64,000 bases of DNA from an uncultured Clostridia bacterium (GTDB taxonomy: Bacteria; Bacillota; Clostridia; TANB77; CAG-508): assembly GCA_934122235.1 (NCBI GenBank), contig CAKOWE010000004.1, positions 28,429 through 92,428 on the forward strand. Reading direction: 5' to 3'. A model generated the notes under the pieces. It saw only the letters and a program-made list of their open reading frames with translations, did not search any database and was not told the origin of the DNA. Below, piece after piece: positions 8,613 through 18,327 of the stretch. A program made the translations under genes and the position numbers. The first letter of the stretch is position 1. Each line of letters starts with the position of its first letter.

Positions 8613-10157
8613 TTATTTTGCATATTCTATTGCACGTGTTTCTCTAATTACATTTACTTTTATTTGTCCTGGATATTCCATTTCACTTTCTACTTTTTTT
8701 GCAACGTCTCTAGCTAGTATAACCATTTCATCATCTGAAACTTTTTCTGGTTTTACTATAAGTCTTACTTCTCTTCCAGCTTGTATTGCAAAAGATTTAT
8801 CAACACCTTCAAATGAATCTGCAATTTTTTCTAACTGTTCTAATCTTTTTATATAAGTTTCTAGTGTCTCTCTTCTTGCTCCAGGTCTTGAAGCTGATAT
8901 TGCATCAGCTGCTTGAACAAGAACAGCTTCCAAAGTTTTAGGTTCAACATCTCCATGATGTGCTTCTACTGCATTTATTACTATTTCATTTTCTTTATAT
9001 TTTCTTAATATATCAACACCTATTTCTACATGTGTACCTTCCATGTCGTGATCTAAAGCTTTTCCTATATCATGTAACAAACCTGCTCTTCTTGCAAGTT
9101 TAGGGTCTAAACCTAATTCCTCTGCCATTATACGTGTTAAATTTGAAACTTCTATTGAATGATTTAAAACATTTTGTCCATAACTTGTTCTGTATTTTAA
9201 TTTACCAATTAATTTTATTATATCTTGTGGTAATCCATGTACACCTGTTTCTAAAACAGCTCTTTCTCCTTCTGCTTTTATTGTTGCTTCAACTTCTTCT
9301 TTTGCTTTTTCAACCATTTCTTCTATCTTAGCTGGATGAATTCTTCCATCATCTATAAGTTTTTCTAATGCTATTTTAGCAACTTCTCTTCTTAATGGAT
9401 CAAAACCTGACAAGATAACAGCTTCTGGAGTATCATCTATTATTAAATCTATTCCTGTAAGTGTTTCTAATGCTTTAATATTTCTACCTTCTCTACCTAT
9501 AATTCTACCCTTCATATCATCATTAGGTAAAGCCACAACAGACACTGTTGTTTCTGATGTGTGATCTGCTGCACATTTTTGTACTGCATATGTAAGTATT
9601 TCTCTAGCATTTTTTACAGCATCTTCCTTTGCTCTACTTTCAACTTCTCTAATTAATGCTGCTTTTTCACTCGTTATTTGTTTATCTAATGTTTCTAGTA
9701 ACTGTTTTTTTGCTTCTTCCACAGATAAACCAGATATTCTTTGTAATTCTTGAATTTGCTTATTTAATACTTCCTCTGTTTCTAATTTTTTATTTTCCGC
9801 TTCTTTAAATTTTTCTTCAAGTTCATTTTCTCTTCGCTCAAAAACATCTGATCTTCTTTCCAATAATTCTTCTTTTTGAATTATTCTTTTTTCTTGTAAT
9901 TGTACTTCACTTCTTCTTTCTTTAATCTCTTGATCTAATTCTGTTCTAGCTTGTAATATTTCTTCTTTTGCTTTAAATATTTCCTCTTTCTTCTTATTCT
10001 CAGCTTCCTTAGCTGCATTTTCTAATAATCTTTTTGCTTCACTTTCAGCACTTTGTATCTTAGATTCAGCAGTCTTTTTTCTTATAAAAATACCTATTGG
10101 TATCCCAACTGCTAATGAGATTAGAAAGGTTAGTACAATTAATAATGTATTATCCAT
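8613..10157 (-). CDS. rny: Ribonuclease Y
   Basis: 514 residues from ATG 10157, chosen because agaggtgc lies 5 bases upstream. RNase Y starts bulk mRNA decay at the membrane. It has one N-terminal membrane helix (residues 3-22), then a long charged coiled coil (about 25-190). The KH domain carries [15 protein letters not shown], and the HD domain has [19 protein letters not shown] and AHHGDVEP. The length equals that of Bacillus Rny, and all domains are complete. It is the first gene read from its own leader and ends at the shared terminator with yabG. Confidence 0.96.
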   Translation of the reverse strand: MDNTLLIVLTFLISLAVGIPIGIFIRKKTAESKIQSAESEAKRLLENAAKEAENKKKEEIFKAKEEILQARTELDQEIKERRSEVQLQEKRIIQKEELLERRSDVFERRENELEEKFKEAENKKLETEEVLNKQIQELQRISGLSVEEAKKQLLETLDKQITSEKAALIREVESRAKEDAVKNAREILTYAVQKCAADHTSETTVSVVALPNDDMKGRIIGREGRNIKALETLTGIDLIIDDTPEAVILSGFDPLRREVAKIALEKLIDDGRIHPAKIEEMVEKAKEEVEATIKAEGERAVLETGVHGLPQDIIKLIGKLKYRTSYGQNVLNHSIEVSNLTRIMAEELGLDPKLARRAGLLHDIGKALDHDMEGTHVEIGVDILRKYKENEIVINAVEAHHGDVEPKTLEAVLVQAADAISASRPGARRETLETYIKRLEQLEKIADSFEGVDKSFAIQAGREVRLIVKPEKVSDDEMVILARDVAKKVESEMEYPGQIKVNVIRETRAIEYAK

Positions 10158-10290
10158 AATATGCACCTCTTTCTATTTAATTTTCAATGTTCAGATAAAT
10201 ATATATAATCAACCTATATTTTATATAATTTAACTTACTATACTATTTTATATTGATTATTGTAAACTGTCAAGACATATATACGAAAAA

Positions 10291-10316
10291 AAAGAGTATC
10301 TTTTTAGATACTCTTT
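10291..10316. terminator. Intrinsic terminator downstream of the 35-aa gene
   Basis: A 10-bp stem aaagagtatc/gatactcttt with a T-rich loop and an A-run that reads as a T-run on the minus strand. It follows the small Cys-rich gene. Confidence 0.8.
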
Positions 10317-10324
10317 AAAGTTTT

Positions 10325-10432
10325 TTACTCATATCTTGAACATGTATGTCTTTCATAGTAATCCATATCACTTGCTGATGGTTTACATTCTCCTCTTCTA
10401 TATAAATCACAATTGTTACAATTTGCTGCCAT
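10325..10432 (-). CDS. 35-aa cysteine-rich small protein
   Basis: Begins MAANCNNCDLYRRG after ggaggtgttcta and ends TCSRYE. It has four cysteines, with CxxC near the N-terminus, one in the middle and one near the end. This suggests a small metal-binding knuckle. The RBS, start codon and downstream terminator are all well placed, so it is probably a real gene. The function is unknown. Confidence 0.65.
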   Translation of the reverse strand: MAANCNNCDLYRRGECKPSASDMDYYERHTCSRYE

Positions 10433-10502
10433 TTAGAACACCTCCATTACACATACTCTATATATATTATAATTCTTCTATCTTTATTTGTCAAATATAA
10501 TT

Positions 10503-11438
10503 TTATCCTCTTAATCTACGTTTATCTATAACATAACTACTACCCATTATTATTTTAGATGTATGCTTAACTTGCGCACCTACTTCAGCTATTTCTAATG
10601 TATTATAAAATCTTTTTTGGTCTGCTATTACTACCCCTATTGATATTGATGTAAGTGGAAATTGCTCTAATACTCCTTTTCTGTTTGCAACTTCTAAGTA
10701 TCCTCTTTCGCAGTCCTCATCTGAAAAATAATTTTTTATCCCTATATCAAATTCAGCAACTACATTTTGACATATTTCTTCATAATCTACCTTTTCTCCA
10801 ACTAATGCTATAAAATCATCTCCTCCAATATGTCCAACAAAAGAATTTTCATCATCTACAGCATGTATATTTTTTACTATCGTTCTTGCTGTAAATTTTA
10901 TTATTTCATCTCCTTGTAAGAATCCATAAATATCGTTATATGCTTTAAAATTATCTAAGTCAAAATACAATACCCCAAAAGTTTCTTTATTTAATAATCT
11001 TTTTTTCATTTCTGCTTGTATTTGAACATTTCCTGGTAATCCTGTTAGAGGACTTACTCTTCTATTAGTATACATTAACCCCACAATATTCTTTATTGTA
11101 TAATATAAATAATCGTCATCTATTGGTAACACAATATAATACTGTACTTCATTCTTTAATACTTCTATTCTATGTTGTTTATCTTTGTTTGAGGATATTA
11201 CTATAATAGGAGTTATACTATTATCTTCATTTGCTCTTATTTTTTTGCAAAGTGATACTAAATTTTCTTTTACTGTATCTTCATTTATGATTATTAAAGA
11301 TGGAATATTTTTTAACGCAATGTCCACTTCATCTGTTTTTATGTTTGAAAACTTGTACTCCATTTCTTCATCAAATCTTCTTTTTATTTCTTCTAAAACA
11401 TGTTTTTCTTCATCAATTATGAAAACATCTTGTACCAT
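10503..11438 (-). CDS. Response-regulator-like GGDEF protein (diguanylate cyclase)
   Basis: 311 residues. The N-terminal ~115 look like a receiver domain. The usual phospho-acceptor position in the third beta strand reads IIINEDT instead of LxLD, so the aspartate may be replaced by asparagine. The C-terminal GGDEF domain has SPLTGLPGN, YFDLDNFKAYND and the active-site variant GGDDF, which is usually active. I see no clear RxxD inhibitory site. The product c-di-GMP would match the two HD-GYP proteins in this window. It lies 15 bases downstream of the membrane gene at 11454, so the two probably share a transcript. Confidence 0.85.
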   Translation of the reverse strand: MVQDVFIIDEEKHVLEEIKRRFDEEMEYKFSNIKTDEVDIALKNIPSLIIINEDTVKENLVSLCKKIRANEDNSITPIIVISSNKDKQHRIEVLKNEVQYYIVLPIDDDYLYYTIKNIVGLMYTNRRVSPLTGLPGNVQIQAEMKKRLLNKETFGVLYFDLDNFKAYNDIYGFLQGDEIIKFTARTIVKNIHAVDDENSFVGHIGGDDFIALVGEKVDYEEICQNVVAEFDIGIKNYFSDEDCERGYLEVANRKGVLEQFPLTSISIGVVIADQKRFYNTLEIAEVGAQVKHTSKIIMGSSYVIDKRRLRG

Positions 11439-11453
11439 ACCTATTCCTCATTT

Positions 11454-12221
11454 CTATTTATTTTTTCTAATAGATTCTATTTTTTGATTAAAGAATTCTG
11501 ATATTTTTACAGATTTCATTGTTGGAAAAGCTTTTCTCAATCTTGCAGTTTGTTTTTCTAATTTATTTTTTAAGCTTTCTTGCTTTTCTTTTAATTCTTC
11601 TATAACATGTTGTAGTTTTTCGTTTTCTTTAGCTTTAGTTCCTGCATATTCCTTTATTTTTTCTAATTCTTGCTTTATATTTTTACTTATATCATCAAGC
11701 AAACCTATACTTACATTTATATTGTAAATTTTTATTACACTAAATATATAATCTATTATAATTATTGAAAACATTATAATATTTACATATGTTAATTGTT
11801 CCTTTGGAACCATATTTATTACATTTTCTACAGGTGGATGTATAAACATTATAAATATTACACCTAATACACCCCAAAAAAAAGAATTGGTCAAACATAC
11901 TCTACCTTTTATGTTCATTTTTCTATTTGAATAATCCCAATATTTCGTTTTAAATATTTTTTCTAGTAAAAAACCTACAATATATTCCCATATAGATAAT
12001 ATAAAAAATCCTATTAAAAATAATAATGCAATATTATTACTAAAACTCTTTAAAAATATTAGCATTATAAGTGCACCAAATCCATATATAGGGCAAATAG
12101 GTCCATAAAGGAACCCACTGTTTACTAATTTCTTTTCAACAATTGTTTTATATACAGATTCTAATACCCAACCTAGAAATGAATATATTATAAAATATGA
12201 TAATAAATTATTTACACTCAT
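11454..12221 (-). CDS. CmpB-type multi-pass membrane protein (putative ABC transporter type IV)
   Basis: 255 residues with about five membrane helices in the first 170 residues. Signature stretches of the CmpB family are FLGWVLESVYKT, GFLYGPICPIYGFGAL and KIFKTKYWDYS. A cytoplasmic coiled coil follows (about 170-255, KIKEYAGTKAKENEKLQH and on). The family name suggests an ABC transporter part, but no ATPase is adjacent and the real function is unknown. It is co-directional with the GGDEF gene immediately downstream. Confidence 0.75.
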   Translation of the reverse strand: MSVNNLLSYFIIYSFLGWVLESVYKTIVEKKLVNSGFLYGPICPIYGFGALIMLIFLKSFSNNIALLFLIGFFILSIWEYIVGFLLEKIFKTKYWDYSNRKMNIKGRVCLTNSFFWGVLGVIFIMFIHPPVENVINMVPKEQLTYVNIIMFSIIIIDYIFSVIKIYNINVSIGLLDDISKNIKQELEKIKEYAGTKAKENEKLQHVIEELKEKQESLKNKLEKQTARLRKAFPTMKSVKISEFFNQKIESIRKNK

Positions 12222-12269
12222 GTTTTCTCCTTTGTTTTTCGTTACTATAATACGCTAAAACTCATTTTA

Positions 12270-13091
12270 TTATTGTGCAGGATATGTTGTAGTTGCATTG
12301 CTTTCACCAACTAATCCACTCAAACTATATGCATATGCATAAAAATTATTTTCACCTTCTAATAAGTTAATTTTATATTGTACACTTATTACTTTTCCAT
12401 CATCCGAAAATTCAACATTAACACCAATTCCTGCCCAATCTTCTTTAGTATATTCCATTCCTTCAAAAGGAATTACGTTGAATCCTCCTCCGTTTACACT
12501 AAACTCTAATTTACTTATTCCATCTGCACAAGATGCTTCTAATACTACTTTGTCTCTTTCTTCATTATTTATATATAACTTAACTTCAGGAATAGTTTTT
12601 CCTTGAAATGCTTGTGTTTTTTCTTCTGTATTTCCTGCCTTATCTACAGCTACTACATTTAAAACATTTACTCCTTGTTTTATTATAACGCTCGTTTCTA
12701 TTTCTGTTGAATTTTCATCTGCTTCTACTCTAGTCTCTTCTTCATCATTCCATCTATATTCTATATAATCCATTTCAGTTTCATCTGTTGCAATTATTTT
12801 TACTTTATCTCCAGATAACATAAGTTCTATTACAGGAGCCTCTTCATCCTCACCTGATGGTATATCTAATGTAGGTGTTGCTTGTGGTGAAGGAGACACA
12901 GTTCCTACTATATTAGAATTATTGTTATTATTTGATTTATTTTTTTTCAATCCAGATACTCCACTTATTATCAAAAATACACCAAATATAATTATTGCAA
13001 CACTAAAAAACAAAACGATCTTTTTGATATCAACAGTTGTATTGTTATTCTTTTTTCCATTTCTATTTTCAACAACTAGTATTTGGTTCAT
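12270..13091 (-). CDS. Membrane-anchored exported protein with Ig-like domains
   Basis: 273 residues. A cytoplasmic N-terminus of about 25 residues is followed by one helix (IVLFFSVAIIIFGVFLIIS), then an asparagine- and Pro/Thr-rich linker. Two beta-rich repeats follow, of the kind EYRWNDEEET...VLNVVAVDKAGNTEEKT, which resemble bacterial Ig-like or chitobiase-type folds on cell-surface proteins. There is no catalytic motif. The function is unknown; a wall-associated binding role is an inference. Confidence 0.65.
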   Translation of the reverse strand: MNQILVVENRNGKKNNNTTVDIKKIVLFFSVAIIIFGVFLIISGVSGLKKNKSNNNNNSNIVGTVSPSPQATPTLDIPSGEDEEAPVIELMLSGDKVKIIATDETEMDYIEYRWNDEEETRVEADENSTEIETSVIIKQGVNVLNVVAVDKAGNTEEKTQAFQGKTIPEVKLYINNEERDKVVLEASCADGISKLEFSVNGGGFNVIPFEGMEYTKEDWAGIGVNVEFSDDGKVISVQYKINLLEGENNFYAYAYSLSGLVGESNATTTYPAQ

Positions 13092-13279
13092 GTTTTTTCT
13101 CCTTCTTTTATTTTATTAAGCTATTATTATATATTTTGCACCTAATTATAACATTTTATAATATAAATGATTATATCATTTGATTTACTAATTGTAAATA
13201 TAATTTTTTGATAAAATGTTTTTATATATAAGCTTGATTTATCACTTTTTTCGCATTATTCTAAATTAATATACATAAA

Positions 13280-13308
13280 AATAAACCAGGTTTTATTCCT
13301 GGTTTATT
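13280..13308 (-). terminator. Terminator after the MazF-type gene
   Basis: A perfect 11-bp stem aataaaccagg/cctggtttatt with a 7-base loop. It overlaps the last codons and stop of the 13304 gene, and the A-run reads as T on the minus strand. Confidence 0.85.
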
Positions 13309-13654
13309 CTCCCAATCCAAAGCTTACTCCTAACGCATTATTTATTCTATTCATCACATTCAAATCATTGATATGTCCTATTTTTTCTTTAAGTCTACTT
13401 TTGTCTATTGTTCGTATCTGTTCTGCTAATACTACAGAATCTGACTTTAGTCCAAATTCCTCAGAACCTAGTTCAATATGTGTTGGTAATTTATTCTTTC
13501 CTAGCTGAGATGTTATAGCGGCTGCTATAACCGTTGGGCTATATTTATTTCCTGTATCATTTTGTATTATCAATACTGGTCTTACCCCACCTTGTTCTGA
13601 TCCTACAACAGGACTTAAATCTGCATAAAACATATCTCCTCTTTTTACTACCAT
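13304..13654 (-). CDS. MazF/EndoA-type mRNA interferase
   Basis: 116 residues from ATG 13654 (aggagtg upstream). PemK/MazF features are clear: [41 protein letters not shown], and [11 protein letters not shown] near the C-terminus. This is the Bacillus NdoA/EndoA branch, a ribonuclease cutting at short mRNA motifs. No antitoxin (EndoAI/MazE) gene precedes it; the region upstream of 13654 is non-coding up to 13730. In many Clostridia ndoA also lacks a tight partner, so this may be normal. Confidence 0.88.
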   Translation of the reverse strand: MVVKRGDMFYADLSPVVGSEQGGVRPVLIIQNDTGNKYSPTVIAAAITSQLGKNKLPTHIELGSEEFGLKSDSVVLAEQIRTIDKSRLKEKIGHINDLNVMNRINNALGVSFGLGE

Positions 13655-13730
13655 ATTATTCACTCCTGCTAATTTGTATATTTTATATATTAAATATTAG
13701 TTCAAATTTCGCAGAAAGATTTTAATAATT

Positions 13731-14402
13731 TTATATTATATTTTGTATTTTATCTTGCTTAAAGGCAACTACGTTATCTTCCTGCAAGGTATTAATTTCT
13801 ACCTTACTATATAATATGTAAACCTTTAAGTTTTGTGTAATATCTTGTACTTCCATTTTTATAGGTTTGCCTGTTTTTTTATCTATATATAGTCGTTTGT
13901 TTGAATTATATATATTTTCATTTTTTACTTTTACTTCTAGTATAATTGTATCATTTTCTTCATACATATTTTTTTCATTTATATCATTTTTGTAATCATT
14001 AATAAATGTCGTTATATATAAAGAATTATTTGTTATATATTGGTAATTTTCATATAATTTTGATATTCCTATTTTAGTATTTTCTATTTTCATTTGAGTT
14101 CCATCATATAGAATAGTTAATCCTGCAATATTAGTAGGTTCTATTAACTCTTGAACATATTGATTACCTTTTAACTTTTGATTAAAAACGTATGTATTGG
14201 TTGTTTTATTACTTGTTACGGTAACCGATACTTCTGCACTAAATGACTCCATATTTAAAATATAATTTTTAATTTCATCAGCTGATTTATTACTCATATT
14301 ATTTCCATTATTTAAATTTTTATAATTATTTTTTCCAAAAAACAAAAAAATTATTAAAACAATTAGTAGCATAACTATTATTATCGGAATAAATTTTTTC
14401 AT
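13731..14402 (-). CDS. LolA-like / GerS-like exported protein
   Basis: 223 residues. One N-terminal helix is present (IPIIIVMLLIVLIIFLFF) and there is no lipobox cysteine, so it is a membrane-anchored rather than a lipid-anchored protein. The rest is beta-rich with LolA-superfamily traits: NMESFSAEVSVTVTS at the start, GLTILYDGTQMKI in the middle, and LYIDKKTGKPIKMEVQD near the end. Clostridial GerS proteins, which aid cortex hydrolysis during germination, have this fold but are lipoproteins. Assignment to GerS is therefore tentative. Confidence 0.6.
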   Translation of the reverse strand: MKKFIPIIIVMLLIVLIIFLFFGKNNYKNLNNGNNMSNKSADEIKNYILNMESFSAEVSVTVTSNKTTNTYVFNQKLKGNQYVQELIEPTNIAGLTILYDGTQMKIENTKIGISKLYENYQYITNNSLYITTFINDYKNDINEKNMYEENDTIILEVKVKNENIYNSNKRLYIDKKTGKPIKMEVQDITQNLKVYILYSKVEINTLQEDNVVAFKQDKIQNII

Positions 14403-14470
14403 AAAAACACACCTTTCTTTTTATAGGTTAGTAAAGCACACAATATGCTACCTTTACATCAAAAAACAAA

Positions 14471-14498
14471 TATAGGAGCATATTTTCATGCTCCTATA
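14471..14498 (-). terminator. Terminator after dusB
   Basis: An 11-bp stem tataggagcat/atgctcctata with a short T-rich loop, directly after the dusB stop codon in the minus direction. Confidence 0.8.
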
Positions 14499-15482
14499 TT
14501 ATATTTGTAATATTTTAAAATATTCATTCAAACATTCTACCACTTCTTGTTTAGTTTCTAAGGTATTAATCTTATCTCTCATTTTACTTGAATCTTTTAA
14601 ATTTTTAATATACCAAGATATGTGTTTTCTCATTTCTTTTATTCCTACATTTTCACCTTTTTCTGCAATTTCCAAATCTATATGCTTTTTTATTGTATCA
14701 AATTTTTCTTCAAACGTTGGATCTAAAACTTCAATTCCATCTAATCCTTTTTTTATTTGATTTATTAACCATGGATTTCCCAAAGTTGCTCTTCCTACCA
14801 TTATTCCATCAACATTGGTATACTCAAACATTTTTTGTGCACTTTGAACATTCTTTACATCACCATTTCCTATTACAGGAATATCTACTGCTTCTTTTAC
14901 TTTTTTTATTATATCCAAATCTACATTTCCTGAATAATATTCTTCTCTGGTTCTACCATGTATCGTTATAGCACTAGCTCCAGCCTTTTCTATAACTTTG
15001 GCTGCTTCTATTGCTACAATATTATTATTATCCCAACCCTTTCTAATTTTAACTGTTACTGGAACTTTTACTTCTGAAACTACCTTTTTTACTATTTCAA
15101 ATACTAAATCTAGATTTTGTAATAATTTACTTCCATCTCCATTTTTTACCACTTTAGGAGCAGGACAACCCATATTTATATCTATTATATTTGCCTTTGG
15201 TTCTAATTCTTTTGCAGCATGTGCCATTATTTCAGGTTCGCTTCCAAAAATTTGTATAGCAACTGGAACTTTTTCATTTTCTGTATTTGCTAGTTTGCTT
15301 GTTTTTTCATCTTTATAATATATTGCCTTTGAACTTACCATTTCAGTAAAAACTAGCCCAGGTTTACTTTTTTCCTCACATAAAATTCTAAATGGCTTGT
15401 CTGTTATTCCTGCCATCGGTGCCAACAATATATTATTACTTAATTTTATATTTCCTATTTTTAATGGATGCATATATAACAT
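14499..15482 (-). CDS. dusB: tRNA-dihydrouridine synthase (DusB type)
   Basis: 327 residues, FMN-dependent. It reduces uridine in the tRNA D-loop. Motifs are LLAPMAGITDKPFR, DINMGCPAPKVVKNGDGS with the catalytic Cys, TVKIRKGW, TIHGRTREEYYSG, and GNGDVKN, VGRATLGNPW for FMN phosphate binding. The length is normal. It follows rodA by 15 bases, so the two may be transcribed together. Confidence 0.93.
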   Translation of the reverse strand: MLYMHPLKIGNIKLSNNILLAPMAGITDKPFRILCEEKSKPGLVFTEMVSSKAIYYKDEKTSKLANTENEKVPVAIQIFGSEPEIMAHAAKELEPKANIIDINMGCPAPKVVKNGDGSKLLQNLDLVFEIVKKVVSEVKVPVTVKIRKGWDNNNIVAIEAAKVIEKAGASAITIHGRTREEYYSGNVDLDIIKKVKEAVDIPVIGNGDVKNVQSAQKMFEYTNVDGIMVGRATLGNPWLINQIKKGLDGIEVLDPTFEEKFDTIKKHIDLEIAEKGENVGIKEMRKHISWYIKNLKDSSKMRDKINTLETKQEVVECLNEYFKILQI

Positions 15483-15497
15483 ATTTTCTCCTACTTA

Positions 15498-16598
15498 CTA
15501 AAATATCGTTTTTTGCCTTCTACTACTTATATTTAATAATATTCCTATACATATAAAATTTGTTATAAGAGAACTACCACCATAACTTATAAAAGGTAAT
15601 GGAACTCCCGTTATTGGTAGCAAACCTATTGTCATTCCTATATTTTCTAAAACATGAAAAAATAATATACCACATATTCCTGTAGCTATATAAGAGCCTA
15701 AATCGTCTTTTGCAGTTTTTGCAATATATATAGCTTTTGTTAATAATAAAACATATAAAATAACAACTGTTGCAGAAACAATAAATCCCATTTCTTCTCC
15801 TATAACTGCAAATATAAAATCTGTTGTTTTAGGATACAAAAATCCAAGTTGTGTTTGATTTCCCTTTAATATACCCATTCCAAAAACTTTTCCTGCACCT
15901 ACAGCTAATTTTGACTGAATTATATTATATCCTGCTCCTCTAGGCTCTAAATCTGGATTTAAAAACACGTCAATTCTAGTTTTAGCATGTTCTGGTAATA
16001 AAAACATATATATTACAGGTACTAATATTACTATTAAAGCTATTGTTACTATTATATATTTTTTATCTATGCCTGCTACAAATAATATAAAAATTGTTGC
16101 AACCATAAATGCAGCAGCAGTCCCTATATCTGGTTGAATTACTATTAACAAAACCGGAAATGCAACCGAAATCAATAGAGCTAATAACTTCCAAGGTGTA
16201 TTTATTGCATTTTTATTTCTCTCTTGAACTTTGCATAATATAGTTGAGAAAAATATTATTACAAATACTTTAGCAAACTCTCCTGGTTGAAATGAAAAAG
16301 CACCTATATTAAACCAACTTCTTGCCCCATTTATTTCTGGCGTAAATAAAACACCAACTAATAATACAATAAATATCCCATATATTACATATGAAGCTTT
16401 GCTTAGCATATTATAGTCCAACAGCATAAACACAATTAATATAGGTATACTTACTATAAACCATATAACTTGTTTTCTCATTTCTTCAAATTCAGTTGAT
16501 TGTGTGCAAGAATATAAAGCAATCAATCCTATTGAAAATAAAATTAAGCTTATTATAAGCACACTCCATTCTGTATTTTTTAAAATCCTTTTATTCAT
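15498..16598 (-). CDS. rodA: SEDS peptidoglycan polymerase, RodA/FtsW family
   Basis: 366 residues with ten hydrophobic segments. Characteristic SEDS motifs are GARSWFNIGAFSFQPGEFAKV (the catalytic Asp/Glu region), QPDIGTAAAFM, ILKGNQTQLGFLYPKTTDFIFAVIGEEMGF, and GVPLPFISYGGSSL at the end. RodA makes lateral-wall glycan strands with a class B PBP. No mreBCD is present in the window. RodA, rather than FtsW or SpoVE, is suggested by its short length and by minD/minE upstream; this is not certain. Confidence 0.88.
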   Translation of the reverse strand: MNKRILKNTEWSVLIISLILFSIGLIALYSCTQSTEFEEMRKQVIWFIVSIPILIVFMLLDYNMLSKASYVIYGIFIVLLVGVLFTPEINGARSWFNIGAFSFQPGEFAKVFVIIFFSTILCKVQERNKNAINTPWKLLALLISVAFPVLLIVIQPDIGTAAAFMVATIFILFVAGIDKKYIIVTIALIVILVPVIYMFLLPEHAKTRIDVFLNPDLEPRGAGYNIIQSKLAVGAGKVFGMGILKGNQTQLGFLYPKTTDFIFAVIGEEMGFIVSATVVILYVLLLTKAIYIAKTAKDDLGSYIATGICGILFFHVLENIGMTIGLLPITGVPLPFISYGGSSLITNFICIGILLNISSRRQKTIF

Positions 16599-16660
16599 TA
16601 AATTCTCCTATAAAAGTATTTATTAATTTTTAGTTATACTATAATCTCATTCTATTTATA

Positions 16661-16704
16661 TAGGGCACAATCGGTATAAGTATTAAATTACCGAATTGTG
16701 CCCT
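16661..16704. repeat. Long hairpin with GGGCACA arms between rodA and minE
   Basis: agggcacaatcggta pairs with taccgaattgtgccct, with one bulged base and a 12-base AT loop. It can act as the minE-minD terminator. Its outer arm and flank (GTGCCC..TACATT) resemble the hairpin at 27516, so it may belong to a dispersed repeat family. Confidence 0.6.
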
Positions 16705-16718
16705 ACATTGACATATAA

Positions 16719-17348
16719 CTATTCGTTTGTAATGGCTTCTTTATTATTTAAATCATTTCCTTTACTTTCTTCTTTGTTTGTTTCCACTTCTTCAGATTTT
16801 TCTAGATTACTACTTTCGACAGTTTCTTCAATAGTTGGCTTCACTTTCATTTCCCCGTCATTAACACTCGTTTCGTTTTTTGATTGTTCTGATACTTCTT
16901 GCTCATTATTAATAACTATTTCAGCTTTTTGTTCTTTTAATTCTTCTTGTTTAGAGTTGCTAGTTACTTCATTTTTAGACTCTTCCTCTGATTTTTTTTC
17001 GTCATTAATAATTGCCTTATCCTTATTTTCTGTCATCACTTTCTTTTTCATTTCATTTTTTATATTTAGAATAGGAATGTTAGCATATAAAAGAGGGGCT
17101 CCATTAGTTCCATCTTCATTTTCATTATTTGTTAATCTAACATCCATCTCTTTTTCATCTATTTCAATATATTTTTTAATAACTTCTATTATTTCTTGTT
17201 TCATCAACTCTAAAAAGTCTGCAGATACATTTGCTCTATCTTGAATTAATGCCAAATGTAATCTTTCTTTTGCAACTTCTTTTGAGCCTGGTTCTTTTTT
17301 TTCTGATTTGATTAATTTTTTAAAAAAATTAGCAATATTTTCAAACAT
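16719..17348 (-). CDS. minE: MinE, cell-division topological factor, with long charged tail
   Basis: 209 residues. The first ~95 match MinE: a membrane-targeting amphipathic helix (MFENIANFFKKLI), AKERLHLALIQDRANVSADF, the MinD-binding stretch, and KKYIEIDEKEMDVRL. After NIPILNI comes a ~115-residue low-complexity tail of Lys/Glu/Asn/Ser that ordinary MinE (about 88 aa) lacks. MinE stimulates the MinD ATPase and positions the Z-ring. The tail has no domain I recognise. It lies 40 bases downstream of minD; no minC is adjacent. Confidence 0.88.
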   Translation of the reverse strand: MFENIANFFKKLIKSEKKEPGSKEVAKERLHLALIQDRANVSADFLELMKQEIIEVIKKYIEIDEKEMDVRLTNNENEDGTNGAPLLYANIPILNIKNEMKKKVMTENKDKAIINDEKKSEEESKNEVTSNSKQEELKEQKAEIVINNEQEVSEQSKNETSVNDGEMKVKPTIEETVESSNLEKSEEVETNKEESKGNDLNNKEAITNE

Positions 17349-17388
17349 TTTCTATCCCTCAACCCTCATGTATTTATATTATTTAATA

Positions 17389-18183
17389 TTAGCTTCTAGC
17401 AAAAAGTGATTTAATTTTAGCAAGAAATCCCTTTTCTCTACCAGGTATTGTTACGTCTATATTTTCTCCTAATACTCTTTTAGCAATTTCTAAATATGCT
17501 TTACCTGATGGAGCTCTTTTATTTTGTATTACAGGCTCTCCTTTATTAGTTTGACTTATTATATGTTCATCATCTGGAACAACTCCAATTAAGTCTATTG
17601 ATAATAAATCTATAATATCATCAACATCCATCATTTCGCCTTTTTTTACCATTGTTGGTCTTAATCTATTAACTATTAGTTCAGGGTTTTTAATTTCTGA
17701 TGATTCTAATAAGCCAATAATTCTATCAGCATCTCTTATTGCTGATATTTCTGCTGTTGTAACAACAATTGCTCTATTTGCTCCAGCTATAGCATTTTTA
17801 AATCCTTGCTCTATTCCTGCTGGGCAATCTATTAATATGTAATCAAATTCTTCTTTTAATTTTGAGGTTAATTCTTTCATTTGTTCTTCATTCACTGCAC
17901 TTTTATCTTTTGTTTGGGCTGCTGGTAATAAGAAAAGTTCGTCAAATCTTTTATCTTTTATTAAAGCTTGTCTCAATTTGCATTTTTCTTCAACTACATC
18001 AACTATATCATATACTATTCTGTTTTCTAATCCCATAACTACATCTAAGTTTCTAAGTCCAATATCTGTATCAATTAAAACTACTTTTTTTCCTTCTAGT
18101 GCTAGGGCTGCACCTAAATTTGCTGTTGTCGTTGTTTTTCCAACTCCACCCTTTCCTGATGTTATTACTATTACTTCTCCCAT
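17389..18183 (-). CDS. minD: Septum-site determining ATPase MinD
   Basis: 264 residues. It has the deviant Walker A GKGGVGKTTTTANLG, switch region DTDIGLRNLDVVMGLENR, and LIDCPAGIEQGF. The C-terminal amphipathic membrane helix (KGFLAKIKSLFARS) is also present. Together with MinE it oscillates or marks the poles. RBS and ATG are normal (ggaggaaaaattgtt upstream). MinC is not in this window. Confidence 0.95.
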   Translation of the reverse strand: MGEVIVITSGKGGVGKTTTTANLGAALALEGKKVVLIDTDIGLRNLDVVMGLENRIVYDIVDVVEEKCKLRQALIKDKRFDELFLLPAAQTKDKSAVNEEQMKELTSKLKEEFDYILIDCPAGIEQGFKNAIAGANRAIVVTTAEISAIRDADRIIGLLESSEIKNPELIVNRLRPTMVKKGEMMDVDDIIDLLSIDLIGVVPDDEHIISQTNKGEPVIQNKRAPSGKAYLEIAKRVLGENIDVTIPGREKGFLAKIKSLFARS

Positions 18184-18327
18184 AACAATTTTTCCTCCTC
18201 AAATTTGTTACTGTTAAATAACTATTATATATATTACCTTTTTTTTCTAAAAAAGTCAATATTTCCGTAGAAGATTTGGGCTATTTAAAGAAAATACATA
18301 ATGTTTTTATTAAGTCACTCAATACAT

